Shown here in pieces: positions 1 through 6,065 of a DNA stretch of 8,181 bases. Position 1 is the first letter of the stretch. The number at the start of each line of letters is the position of its first letter. Source of the stretch: Hyphomonadaceae bacterium (GTDB lineage: Bacteria; Pseudomonadota; Alphaproteobacteria; Caulobacterales; Hyphomonadaceae); NCBI GenBank assembly GCA_030696545.1, contig JAUYSA010000027.1, forward strand, positions 1-8,181, in the 5' to 3' direction. Made by a program: the position numbers and the translations under genes. Under the pieces are notes generated by a model. The model was not told where the DNA came from and made no database searches. It saw nothing but the letters and a program-made list of their open reading frames with translations.

Positions 1-546
1 GCCAAGCACATGGTGACGGGATACGACCACCTGCTCTTCCTGCTCGGCGTCATCTTCTTTCTCTACAGGCTGAAAGACGTCCTGCTCTACGTGACACTGT
101 TCTCGCTGGGCCATTCCACGACGCTGATCCTCGGCGTCCTCTTCGATCTCGGCGTCTCGTCACATCTGGTCGACATGGTCATCGGCCTGTCGGTCTCCTA
201 CAAGGCGTTCGAGAATCTCGGCGGCTTCCGCAAGCACGGCGTCTCGATCGACAACCGCATCGCCGTCGGCGGTTTCGGCCTCGTCCATGGCCTGGGCCTC
301 GCGACCAAGCTTCAGGATCTCGGCCTCAATCCCGACGGCCTCCTGCCGAACCTCATCGCCTTCAATATCGGCGTCGAGATCGGGCAGCTTATCGCCCTCT
401 CCCTGATCCTCGTCGTCATGACCCTGTGGCGCACGACAAAAAGCTTTGGCCGCTTCGCCATAGCCGCAAACGCCCTGCTGTTCCTCGCCGGTATCGTACT
501 GGCCGGCGAACAGCTCGCAGGTTACTTTCTCGCTGGAGACGTCTGA
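1..546 (+). CDS. HupE/UreJ-family membrane protein, 5' end outside the window
   Basis: The reading frame is open from base 1, so the gene starts upstream and only the last 181 codons are visible. An ATG at base 10 is internal to the family's first conserved motif and is unlikely to be the start. The protein is strongly hydrophobic with about five membrane segments. Counting the first visible codon as 1, it shows H3-MVTG-YDH10-LLFL, then a GHS motif at 37-39 and FGLVHG at 92-97. These His-containing motifs in helices are typical of the HupE/UreJ family. Characterised HupE and UreJ proteins are nickel permeases serving hydrogenase or urease; this looks like the widespread second branch (HupE_UreJ_2), whose substrate is not established. 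Nickel or another metal is therefore only a guess. Its stop codon overlaps the next gene's ATG by one base, so the two are very probably co-translated. Family assignment is fairly sure; substrate is not. Confidence 0.82.
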   Translation, partial: AKHMVTGYDHLLFLLGVIFFLYRLKDVLLYVTLFSLGHSTTLILGVLFDLGVSSHLVDMVIGLSVSYKAFENLGGFRKHGVSIDNRIAVGGFGLVHGLGLATKLQDLGLNPDGLLPNLIAFNIGVEIGQLIALSLILVVMTLWRTTKSFGRFAIAANALLFLAGIVLAGEQLAGYFLAGDV

Positions 547-1235
547 TGTCAGAACAGCAGCCTGGCCATATCGCCCCCGTTCCCCTGAAAGTTTCAGGCA
601 GGACGCTCGCCCTCATCACCGGCGGCGGCCTCGTCGCCGGCGTGCTGATCGTGGTCGGCGCGATCATGCCGGCGGAATACAATGTCGATCCGCTCGGCCT
701 CGGCAAACTCTCCGGCATTGCCCGCCTCTGGGCGCCGGACGAGATCGAGGTCGATACCGATACGGCGAGCGGCCCGCTCGCCCCCGAATATGACACCGCC
801 CCGCGCACCGACGTCATCGAGATCCCGCTCACAGACTTTCTCGGAGGCGCCAAGGGGTCCGAACTCGAATACAAGGTCGCCATGAAGCAGGGCGCGACCC
901 TGATCTATGAATGGGAAGCCGTCGGCGCCGCAAAGGCCGACGATATCGGCTTCGATTTCCACGGCCACACCACGCCCGAGCCCGGCAAGGAAATGACAGT
1001 CGCCTCCTACAAGGCCACCCGCGGCATCGCCCAAAAAGGCGCCCTCACCGCCCCCTTCGATGGCATTCAGGGCTGGCAGTTCTCGAACTTCGGCGACGCC
1101 CCCGTAGTTATCCGCGTAAAGCTCACGGGCTTCTACGAGCTTGTTCCCTCGGGCCAGGAGGGCAACCTGGCCGGCATCGTCGCCAACGTTCCGGCCGCCC
1201 AGGCCCGCCCGGATTTCCAGCCAAATCAGCCCTAA
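546..1235 (+). CDS. Single-pass membrane-anchored periplasmic protein, partner of the HupE-like gene
   Basis: This 229-residue protein starts at ATG 546, sharing its A with the TGA of the HupE-like gene. A GGAGA at 535-539 sits 6 bases upstream of the ATG and supports this start over in-frame codons further upstream. It has about 19 polar N-terminal residues, one hydrophobic helix at roughly 20-42, and a periplasmic region of about 185 residues that looks beta-rich. The soluble part carries IYEW, FDFHGH (His139, His141) and, near the end, APFDGIQGWQFSN followed by a V/I-rich strand ending LTGFYEL. I recall this pattern from proteins annotated 'transmembrane anchor protein' beside HupE/UreJ-like genes, with no known biochemical role. 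The His-Gly-His pair could bind metal, which is inference. A periplasmic accessory or substrate-handling subunit of the HupE-like protein would fit the coupling. Confidence 0.8.
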   Translation: MSEQQPGHIAPVPLKVSGRTLALITGGGLVAGVLIVVGAIMPAEYNVDPLGLGKLSGIARLWAPDEIEVDTDTASGPLAPEYDTAPRTDVIEIPLTDFLGGAKGSELEYKVAMKQGATLIYEWEAVGAAKADDIGFDFHGHTTPEPGKEMTVASYKATRGIAQKGALTAPFDGIQGWQFSNFGDAPVVIRVKLTGFYELVPSGQEGNLAGIVANVPAAQARPDFQPNQP

Positions 1236-1292
1236 GCAGCAGCCCCTCGCCCTGCCACAATTTCGCGCTAACCTTTCTTCATCCATGGCGGA

Positions 1293-1305
1293 TGGCCGGG
1301 GGCCA
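1293..1305 (+). other. Short inverted repeat in the leader of mltA
   Basis: TGGCC (1293-1297) and GGCCA (1301-1305) form a perfect 5-bp GC-rich stem around a GGG loop, in the 94-base gap between the anchor-protein stop and the mltA start. No T-run follows, so it is a poor intrinsic terminator. It could be a small leader hairpin or chance in GC-rich DNA. Confidence 0.25.
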
Positions 1306-1319
1306 CTGACTCTCGTTTC

Positions 1320-1324
1320 GGAGA
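1320..1324 (+). promoter_or_regulatory. Shine-Dalgarno that fixes the mltA start
   Basis: GGAGA lies 5 bases before ATG 1330. An in-frame ATG at 1285 lacks a comparable site and would push the lipobox cysteine to residue 33, so 1330 is preferred. Confidence 0.6.
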
Positions 1325-1329
1325 CGCGA

Positions 1330-2580
1330 ATGCTGTACCGCGCCATCCTGTCCGTATCGCTCGCCGGCGTCCTCGCCGCCTGCGCCTCGACACGGCCTGC
1401 CCCCATCGTCGCCGGCGGCCGCACCCCGATCACGCCCCCAACCACGCCGGTCGTGCCCCCGGCATCAGATTTCCTGCTCACGCCCGCCCGTTTCACTGAC
1501 ATTCCTGGCTGGGCAACCGCCGACATGGCGCCCGCCCTCACCGCCTTCAAACGCCAGTGCAGTTCTTGGAAAGCCCGCACGCCCGAGGCCCCGCTTACGG
1601 GCGGCCGCTATGGCGGAACCGTCAACACATGGTTCAACGCCTGCGACGCTGCCAACACGATTCAGCCCGGACAGGAACGCTGGTTCTTCGAAAGCTATTT
1701 CGACGCGCAGTTCGTCGTCGGCCCCGGCGAAGCGAAGCTGACCTCCTATTTCGAGCCTGTCATCCAGGCGAGCCGCGAATGGTCCGCCCCGTTCACCGAG
1801 CCGCTACTGAAACGCCCGCCCGACATGGTGACGGTCGATCTCGGCGCCTTCGCAGAAGCCTATGACAGCGAGACTCTGCGCGGCGCTCCACGCACGCTCA
1901 ATGGCAGGATGAATGGCGACCGCATCGTGCCCTATCCCAAACGCGAGGCGATCACGCCCTATCTCGGCCAGATCATCGGCTACGCCCATCCGGCCGATGT
2001 CTATAACCTTCAGGTCCAGGGCTCCGGCCGCCTGAATTTCCAGGATGGCACGCAGGCCCGCGCGCAGTTCTCCGCGCAGAACGGCTACAAGTGGAATTCC
2101 GCCCTCGGCGCGCTCCGCAATTCCGGACGGCTGCCCAGTCCGACCTGGTCCAACTTCCGCAGCTGGCTCGACACAAATCCCGGCGAACAGAAAACCGCGC
2201 TCAACGCCGATCCGTCCTACGTCTTCTTCCAGGAAGAACAGATTTCCGATTACACCGCTGGCCCCAAGGGCGCTGCCAATGTTCCGCTCACGCCGATGGG
2301 CTCCATCGCGATTGATCCCGCCTACCATCCCTATGGCGCAGTCGTGTTCGTCGACGGCACATATGACGGGTCCGCTTTCCAGAAACTGTTCGTCGCACAG
2401 GACACTGGCGGCGCGATCCGGCGCGGTCCCAACCGCGGCGACGTCTTCGCCGGCACCGGACCACAGGCTGGCGCCTTTGCGGAAAAAATGAACGGCCCCG
2501 CGCGCTGGTGGACGCTTCTTCCGAAAGCCTTCTCCGCTCCCATCGCCGGTGTCGCAGCGGGCGCTGCGCCGCAAGGTTGA
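1330..2580 (+). CDS. mltA: Membrane-bound lytic murein transglycosylase A (MltA), lipoprotein
   Basis: The 416-residue product is predicted to cleave the MurNAc-GlcNAc bond of peptidoglycan non-hydrolytically, leaving 1,6-anhydro-MurNAc ends, while anchored to the outer membrane facing the periplasm. The N-terminus (residues 1-17) is a short signal with the lipobox LAAC and Cys18 as lipidation site; no Asp follows the Cys, which favours outer-membrane sorting. A Pro/Thr-rich linker at about 22-45 follows. The MltA barrel domain includes LTSYFEPV and VQGSGRLNF (Val229-Phe237). The C-terminal 3D domain has TPMGSIAIDP, then AQDTGGAIRRG with Asp358 and GDVFAG with Asp371; Asp358 should match the catalytic Asp308 of E. 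coli MltA. All core motifs are intact. The gene ends 22 bases from the convergent VOC gene. Upstream genes point the same way but the 94-base gap makes co-transcription uncertain. Confidence 0.93.
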   Translation: MLYRAILSVSLAGVLAACASTRPAPIVAGGRTPITPPTTPVVPPASDFLLTPARFTDIPGWATADMAPALTAFKRQCSSWKARTPEAPLTGGRYGGTVNTWFNACDAANTIQPGQERWFFESYFDAQFVVGPGEAKLTSYFEPVIQASREWSAPFTEPLLKRPPDMVTVDLGAFAEAYDSETLRGAPRTLNGRMNGDRIVPYPKREAITPYLGQIIGYAHPADVYNLQVQGSGRLNFQDGTQARAQFSAQNGYKWNSALGALRNSGRLPSPTWSNFRSWLDTNPGEQKTALNADPSYVFFQEEQISDYTAGPKGAANVPLTPMGSIAIDPAYHPYGAVVFVDGTYDGSAFQKLFVAQDTGGAIRRGPNRGDVFAGTGPQAGAFAEKMNGPARWWTLLPKAFSAPIAGVAAGAAPQG

Positions 2581-2602
2581 ACCCTGCTTCCGTGCGAGAA
2601 AT

Positions 2603-3001
2603 CTAGGCTGAAGTCTCCACCCGCCACGGCGGATACCGCCTGTTCCGGCCCGCATGATAAAGCGTGATACGGTTGCCCGCCGGATCACGCAGATGGGCCA
2701 CGCGCCAGAGATAATCCATGGTCTCTGGTTCGCTCTCGAATGCCACGCCCTTGGCCTTGAGCTCCGCGACCAATTCATCCAGCCGGTCGCTCTCGAACCA
2801 GATCTCCGGCCAGTCTCCGCCCGTCCATCCCTCCACCTTCTCGATGGAAAAGGTTGCAGGCTCGCCGCCGTCCGCTTCGGGCAATTCAAAGCGCGCATAG
2901 CGCGGCGGCGCATCCACGATCAGCTTCAGGCCAAGCTTCTGGTAGAACGCCACACTGGCCGCATAGTCGATCAACGGCACAGTGATCTGATTGAGCCTCA
3001 T
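2603..3001 (-). CDS. VOC-family (glyoxalase/bleomycin-resistance fold) protein
   Basis: This small 132-residue protein starts MRLNQITVPLIDY and shows the paired beta-alpha-beta-beta-beta layout of the vicinal oxygen chelate superfamily. A first module covers about 1-50 (ASVAFYQKLGLKLI is the typical helix and strand). A second module contains DRLDELVAELKAKGV followed by VAHLRDPAGNRITLYHAG. It ends with NRRYPPWRV, a tail I associate with a common proteobacterial VOC subgroup of unknown substrate. Superfamily members include glyoxalases, dioxygenases and antibiotic-binding proteins, so the reaction cannot be named from sequence alone. The start at 3001 is chosen because domain homology begins there; an upstream in-frame ATG at 3082 would lie inside the DUF72 gene and add a non-homologous Arg/Lys-rich segment. 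It is the second gene of an operon, 4 bases after the DUF72 stop. Confidence 0.88.
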   Translation of the reverse strand: MRLNQITVPLIDYAASVAFYQKLGLKLIVDAPPRYARFELPEADGGEPATFSIEKVEGWTGGDWPEIWFESDRLDELVAELKAKGVAFESEPETMDYLWRVAHLRDPAGNRITLYHAGRNRRYPPWRVETSA

Positions 3002-3005
3002 TGCG

Positions 3006-3821
3006 TCACTTCTTCTTTTTTGCGGCGGCTTTCTTCGCCGGTGTCTTCGCAGCGGGAGCTTCGGCCTCTTTCGGCGGCGCAATTCCTAGCTTGTCCTGCA
3101 ACGCCATCGCCGCTGCCGGATTCCGCTCCTTCGCGCCGGAAATGAAGAACGCAAACACATCCTGCTTCTTCGACCAGCCGGAAACCAGCTTCGCGAACCG
3201 GCCGATCTCGGCAGACGAATACCCCACCACCTCGCCGCTGCGCGATTGCATCAGCCGCGCCACCGCGAAATCAGCTTCTTCGTGGCGCAGCTTCGGAAAT
3301 TCATCGTCCTCGGCATAAACGACCGTCGCGCCATGCTTCGTCAGCAGGTCGTAGAACTCCGGCACATCAAATCCAGAACCGCGCACTTCCAGCGCATGGC
3401 GAAGCAGCAGCTTGTCTTTCTCCTTCGGCAGGACGGATAGAAAGGTCTTGAAATACTCGGCGTCGAATTTCCGCGTGCCGGGAAACTGCCAGTTGATAGG
3501 CCCCAGCTTCTCCTTAAGCGCCGTGATGCCCTGCCCGATAAACAGGTCGACCGACTTCTTCATATCGTCTTTTGTTTTCCGCACAGTCGAAAAGCGATGC
3601 GCCTTGAGGCTGAACATAAACCCGTCCGGCGACGCCTCGGCCCATTTGACGAAGGTCTCAGGCTTGAACGACGAATAGTAAGTTGCGTTGACCTCGATCG
3701 CCGTCATCTTGCGGCTCATGTAGGAAAGCTGCTTCGCCTTCGAGAGGCCAGCCGGATAGAAAGTCTCGTCCCACGGCTCGAAGCTCCACCCGCCGACGCC
3801 TACGCGAACAGGATGCGCCAT
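3006..3821 (-). CDS. DUF72 (YecE-like) TIM-barrel protein with a Lys/Ala-rich C-terminal tail
   Basis: The 271-residue protein has the DUF72 signature from its first residues: VGVGGWSFEPW at 7-17, FYPAGLS at 21-27, and AIEVNATYYSSF at 41-52 with Glu43, Asn45 and the Tyr pair. FSLKAHRFSTV follows, then WQFPGTRKF in mid-protein. This family is a conserved TIM barrel whose biochemical function is still undefined, so none is assigned. The last ~23 residues (about 249-271) are unusual: an Ala/Pro/Lys stretch ending AKKAAAKKKK, resembling histone-H1-like or nucleic-acid-binding tails and lying beyond the barrel. A GAGGAG (3834-3829) stands 7 bases before the ATG, supporting the start, though it lies in a potential hairpin. 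It leads the two-gene operon with the VOC gene and is divergent from the zinc metallopeptidase gene. Confidence 0.92.
   Translation of the reverse strand: MAHPVRVGVGGWSFEPWDETFYPAGLSKAKQLSYMSRKMTAIEVNATYYSSFKPETFVKWAEASPDGFMFSLKAHRFSTVRKTKDDMKKSVDLFIGQGITALKEKLGPINWQFPGTRKFDAEYFKTFLSVLPKEKDKLLLRHALEVRGSGFDVPEFYDLLTKHGATVVYAEDDEFPKLRHEEADFAVARLMQSRSGEVVGYSSAEIGRFAKLVSGWSKKQDVFAFFISGAKERNPAAAMALQDKLGIAPPKEAEAPAAKTPAKKAAAKKKK
3009..3021 (-). promoter_or_regulatory. Purine run in the DUF72 3' end acting as ribosome-binding region for the VOC gene
   Basis: On the minus strand the last DUF72 codons form A6-GAAGAAG, ending 7 bases before the VOC ATG at 3001. AGAAGAAG (3016-3009) is the only purine-rich element at Shine-Dalgarno distance, and it encodes the terminal lysines. 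It is weaker than a canonical GGAGG, so coupling to DUF72 translation is likely. Confidence 0.45.
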
Positions 3822-3825
3822 CCCA

Positions 3826-3854
3826 GCTCTCCTCAGTCTTCTGTACTGGAGAGC
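3826..3854 (-). promoter_or_regulatory. Leader hairpin covering the DUF72 Shine-Dalgarno
   Basis: In the DUF72 transcript, GCUCUC pairs with GAGAGC (6 bp) and then CAGU pairs with ACUG (4 bp), with a two-base AG bulge on the 3' side and a 7-base loop. The 3' arm contains the GAGGAG ribosome-binding site, so most of it would be base-paired. A simpler register gives a perfect 7-bp GCUCUCC/GGAGAGC stem with a 15-base loop. Whether the 5' arm is transcribed depends on the start site: a TATAAG at 3862-3857 could be a -10 element, which would put the start inside the 5' arm. Confidence 0.4.
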
Positions 3855-3974
3855 GTCTTATACTTACGCCCGACCTCATGCGAGATATGCCGCAGCGCGT
3901 TGTCTTCCGGGAAAGCGCTTTTATCGGGAATATCGCGACTTTCGCTGCTGCATCCTTTCCTTCGTGCGCGCGTT

Positions 3975-3993
3975 CTGGCCTATTGGCGGCCAG
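3975..3993 (+). other. Inverted repeat upstream of the zinc metallopeptidase gene
   Basis: CTGGCC (3975-3980) and GGCCAG (3988-3993) are perfect inverted copies separated by 7 bases, ending 9 bases before the GGAGGA ribosome site. It could be an operator half-site pair or a 5'-leader hairpin. The short arms make chance occurrence possible. Confidence 0.3.
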
Positions 3994-4002
3994 TTGAGGC
4001 GT

Positions 4003-4008
4003 GGAGGA
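4003..4008 (+). promoter_or_regulatory. Strong Shine-Dalgarno that fixes the metallopeptidase start
   Basis: GGAGGA with 4 bases to ATG 4013 rules out the GTG at 4001, which lies before the site itself. The family N-terminus MRWTGGRR also begins at 4013. Confidence 0.8.
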
Positions 4009-4012
4009 ACAT

Positions 4013-4861
4013 ATGCGTTGGACGGGCGGACGGCGCGGCGGCGGTGTTGAAGACCGGCGCGGCCTCAGCGGGGGCGGACTTGCGGCTGGCGGCGGCCTTG
4101 GGGCGATCGTGATCGGCCTGATCGGCTACTTCGTTCTCGGCATCAATCCGTCGACCACGCAGGCCGTGCTCAGCCAGTTCGGTGGCCTCGGCCAGGAACG
4201 CGGCGAAGTCGGAACGCCCCGCGACGACGCGGGCATGTTCGTCGATGTCATCGGCACGAACATCAATGACGTTTGGGCGACCCAGATGTCGAATTACACG
4301 CCGCCCAACGTTGTTCTCTACGAACAGGGAACCAGCACGGGTTGTGGTCATGGCCAGGCTGCGATGGGGCCGTTCTACTGCCCAACCGACCAGACAGTGT
4401 ATCTCGACCTGTCCTTCTGGCAGGAAATGCAGACCAAGCTCGGCGCATCGTCGGCTGACTTTGCGAAAGCCTATGTCATCGCGCACGAGTTCGGCCACCA
4501 TGTGCAGACGCTGACCGGCACATCGCAGAAGGTGCAACAGGCCCAGCGCGCCATGAGCCAGGCGGAAGGCAATCGCTATTCCGTAGCGCTAGAACTGCAG
4601 GCGGATTGCTATGCCGGCATGTATGCGGCGAATGCAGCCAAGGTTTCCAACGGCGAAGTCGCGCTGGAAGCCGGCGATCTCGAAGGCGGCATGCAGACCG
4701 CAAACGCCATTGGCGACGATACGATCCAGCGCAGGACGGGCGGCCGCGTGACGCCGGAGGGCTTCACCCACGGCACCTCCGCGCAACGCAAGCAATGGCT
4801 GTTGACCGGCTACCAGTCGAGCGATCCGCGCGTTTGCGAAGGCACATTTGAAGGGTTGTAG
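4013..4861 (+). CDS. ypfJ: YpfJ-like neutral zinc metallopeptidase, membrane-anchored
   Basis: The 282-residue protein matches the putative neutral zinc metallopeptidase family (YpfJ, Zn_peptidase). It begins MRWTGGRR, has a Gly-rich stretch with VEDRRG at 12-17, and a single hydrophobic helix at about 24-44 that should place the rest in the periplasm. Before the active site come CGHGQAAMGPFYCP and VYLDLSFW, both family hallmarks; the two Cys there could form a disulphide. The zinc motif is HEFGHH with His158, Glu159 and His162. ELQADCYAG follows, where Glu194 or Asp198 is a likely third ligand. The C-terminal FTHGTSAQRKQWLLTGYQ is also typical. Everything expected is present and the length is normal for the family. 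Physiological substrates are not known. It is preceded by its own leader region and followed by a 168-base gap before the desaturase. Confidence 0.92.
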   Translation: MRWTGGRRGGGVEDRRGLSGGGLAAGGGLGAIVIGLIGYFVLGINPSTTQAVLSQFGGLGQERGEVGTPRDDAGMFVDVIGTNINDVWATQMSNYTPPNVVLYEQGTSTGCGHGQAAMGPFYCPTDQTVYLDLSFWQEMQTKLGASSADFAKAYVIAHEFGHHVQTLTGTSQKVQQAQRAMSQAEGNRYSVALELQADCYAGMYAANAAKVSNGEVALEAGDLEGGMQTANAIGDDTIQRRTGGRVTPEGFTHGTSAQRKQWLLTGYQSSDPRVCEGTFEGL

Positions 4862-5029
4862 TCTCGGCGATGCCGCTGCATCTTAACCTGCGGCTAATTC
4901 ACGCTAGGGCAGCATCTCGTTAAGCGGAAAACCGCCGCATAGACTCGAACGAACGGGGACACTTCTGGCGCTGAAAACCGGCTGCCGGCACGATCAACTC
5001 AACTACCTTATTTCCGGAACGAACCAACG
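4862..5029. other. Intergenic region before the desaturase gene
   Basis: The 168 bases hold no credible open reading frame. Small hairpins are possible, such as GCGG-AAAA-CCGC at 4924-4935 and GCCGC/GCGGC at 4872-4876 and 4890-4894, but none is followed by a T-run, so no intrinsic terminator is called. The region probably carries the desaturase promoter; I cannot identify its boxes. Confidence 0.4.
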
Positions 5030-6061
5030 ATGGCGAACGCCCAAGCCTCTGCCTCTCTGCGCGAATTCCTGAAGCCGTTCCAACGCCCCACCCTGTGGCG
5101 TTCGCTTCTTGAACTTGCGCTGACAGTCCTGCCGCTGATCGCGCTCTGGAGTGCAGGCGCTTTCGCAGTCGCCGCGGGACTCTGGTGGCTTGGCCTTCTC
5201 ATTTCCGTGCCTGCCGCACTCTTCGTGGTGCGCATGTTCATGATCCAGCACGACTGTGGCCATCGCGCATTCTTTGAATCACCCTGGCTCAATGACTGGG
5301 TCGGCCGCGCCATCGGCGTCGTCACCATGACGCCGCACGATTGCTGGCGCCGCACGCACGGCATCCACCACGCAACTTCCGGCAATCTCGATCGCCGGGA
5401 ACTCGGAGCCGTGAAAACGGTGTCAGTCGCCGAGTATCACGCGATGACGCCGATCCAGCGTTTCGCCTATCGCCTGTATCGCAACCCGATCATCCTTTTC
5501 GTCATCGGCCCATTCTACGTGTTCTTCCTGCAGCAGCGCTTGCCGCACGGCATAATGAAAGAAGGCTGGCGCCCGTGGGTCTCCGCGATGGGTACGAATG
5601 TGGTGCTGTTTGCCTTCCTCGGCGCCGTGATCTGGATGGGCGGTCTCAACTTCCTCCTGATCGTCTGGGCGCCGAGCCTGCTACTCGCTGCGATGATCGG
5701 GGTCTGGTTGTTCTTCGTGCAGCACCAGTTCGAAGAGACTTACTGGGCACGCAACGAGAATTGGGAGATGGTCGAAGCCGCGATGCGCGGTTCATCACAT
5801 TACGACCTGCCGCCCGTTCTGCGCTGGCTCACCGGCAATATCGGCGTCCACCACATCCACCACGTCTCGGCGCGCATCCCTTTCTACAAGCTGCGCGACG
5901 TACTGAAGAAGAACCCCGCCCTCAAGGACGTGAACCGTCTCGGCCTGCTCGAGAGCATTCGCTGCGCCGGCCTCACCTTGTGGGACGAGGCCAGCCAACG
6001 CCTCGTCTCCTTCGGCCACTATGCCAAGATGAAGGCCACGCTCAACTCTGCAACGGCTTGA
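5030..6061 (+). CDS. Membrane fatty acid desaturase (delta-12/omega-6 acyl-lipid desaturase-like)
   Basis: This 343-residue integral membrane protein is predicted to introduce a double bond into membrane acyl chains using a di-iron centre and O2. All three His boxes are intact: HDCGH at 74-78, HGIHH at 110-114 (HxxHH), and HHIHH at 274-278 in NIGVHHIHHVSARIPFYKL. The stretch after box 2, ATSGNLDRRELGAV, and the QHQFEE with His232 before box 3 are typical of the DesA-like branch that includes delta-12 desaturases. Hydrophobic pairs at about 26-70 and 150-232 fit the four-helix topology. There is no fused cytochrome b5 or ferredoxin domain, so electrons must come from a separate carrier not seen here. 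Regiospecificity cannot be told from sequence. The ribosome site is weak (GGAA at 5016-5019, 10 bases from the ATG). The stop is only 4 bases from the convergent peptidase stop. Confidence 0.92.
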   Translation: MANAQASASLREFLKPFQRPTLWRSLLELALTVLPLIALWSAGAFAVAAGLWWLGLLISVPAALFVVRMFMIQHDCGHRAFFESPWLNDWVGRAIGVVTMTPHDCWRRTHGIHHATSGNLDRRELGAVKTVSVAEYHAMTPIQRFAYRLYRNPIILFVIGPFYVFFLQQRLPHGIMKEGWRPWVSAMGTNVVLFAFLGAVIWMGGLNFLLIVWAPSLLLAAMIGVWLFFVQHQFEETYWARNENWEMVEAAMRGSSHYDLPPVLRWLTGNIGVHHIHHVSARIPFYKLRDVLKKNPALKDVNRLGLLESIRCAGLTLWDEASQRLVSFGHYAKMKATLNSATA

Positions 6062-6065
6062 GCCG

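Larger units (their letters stand above)
3822..4012. promoter_or_regulatory. Divergent intergenic region between DUF72 and the zinc metallopeptidase gene
   Basis: These 191 bases must carry the promoters for both divergent genes. I see no convincing -35/-10 pair with good spacing. A minus-strand TATAAG at 3862-3857 is the best -10-like match, without a clear TTGACA upstream. The stretch also holds two inverted repeats, listed separately, and no open reading frame of note. Confidence 0.5.

Noticed and set aside
1285..1329. Alternative upstream ATG for mltA
   Set aside because: It adds 15 non-hydrophobic residues before the signal peptide and has no good ribosome site, whereas ATG 1330 has GGAGA at the right spacing and puts the lipobox at a normal position.
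594..1580. Long open frame on the minus strand (328 codons) opposite the anchor-protein and mltA genes
   Set aside because: It is an antisense shadow of GC-rich coding DNA, with Arg/Gly/Ala-biased composition and no recognisable domain. The plus-strand genes there have clear families.
1804..2913. 369-codon minus-strand open frame across the mltA/VOC junction
   Set aside because: It overlaps two well-supported genes, has biased composition and no family resemblance.
2540..3060. Similar short strings (TCGCCGGTGTC...GCAGCGGG) near the mltA end and the DUF72 end as a repeat pair
   Set aside because: They are short, imperfect and lie in Ala/Gly/Pro/Lys-rich coding ends; chance similarity from codon bias is the simpler explanation.
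3002..3082. Longer VOC protein starting at 3082
   Set aside because: The extra N-terminal residues are an out-of-frame reading of the DUF72 tail (Arg/Lys/Pro-rich) and precede the domain start.
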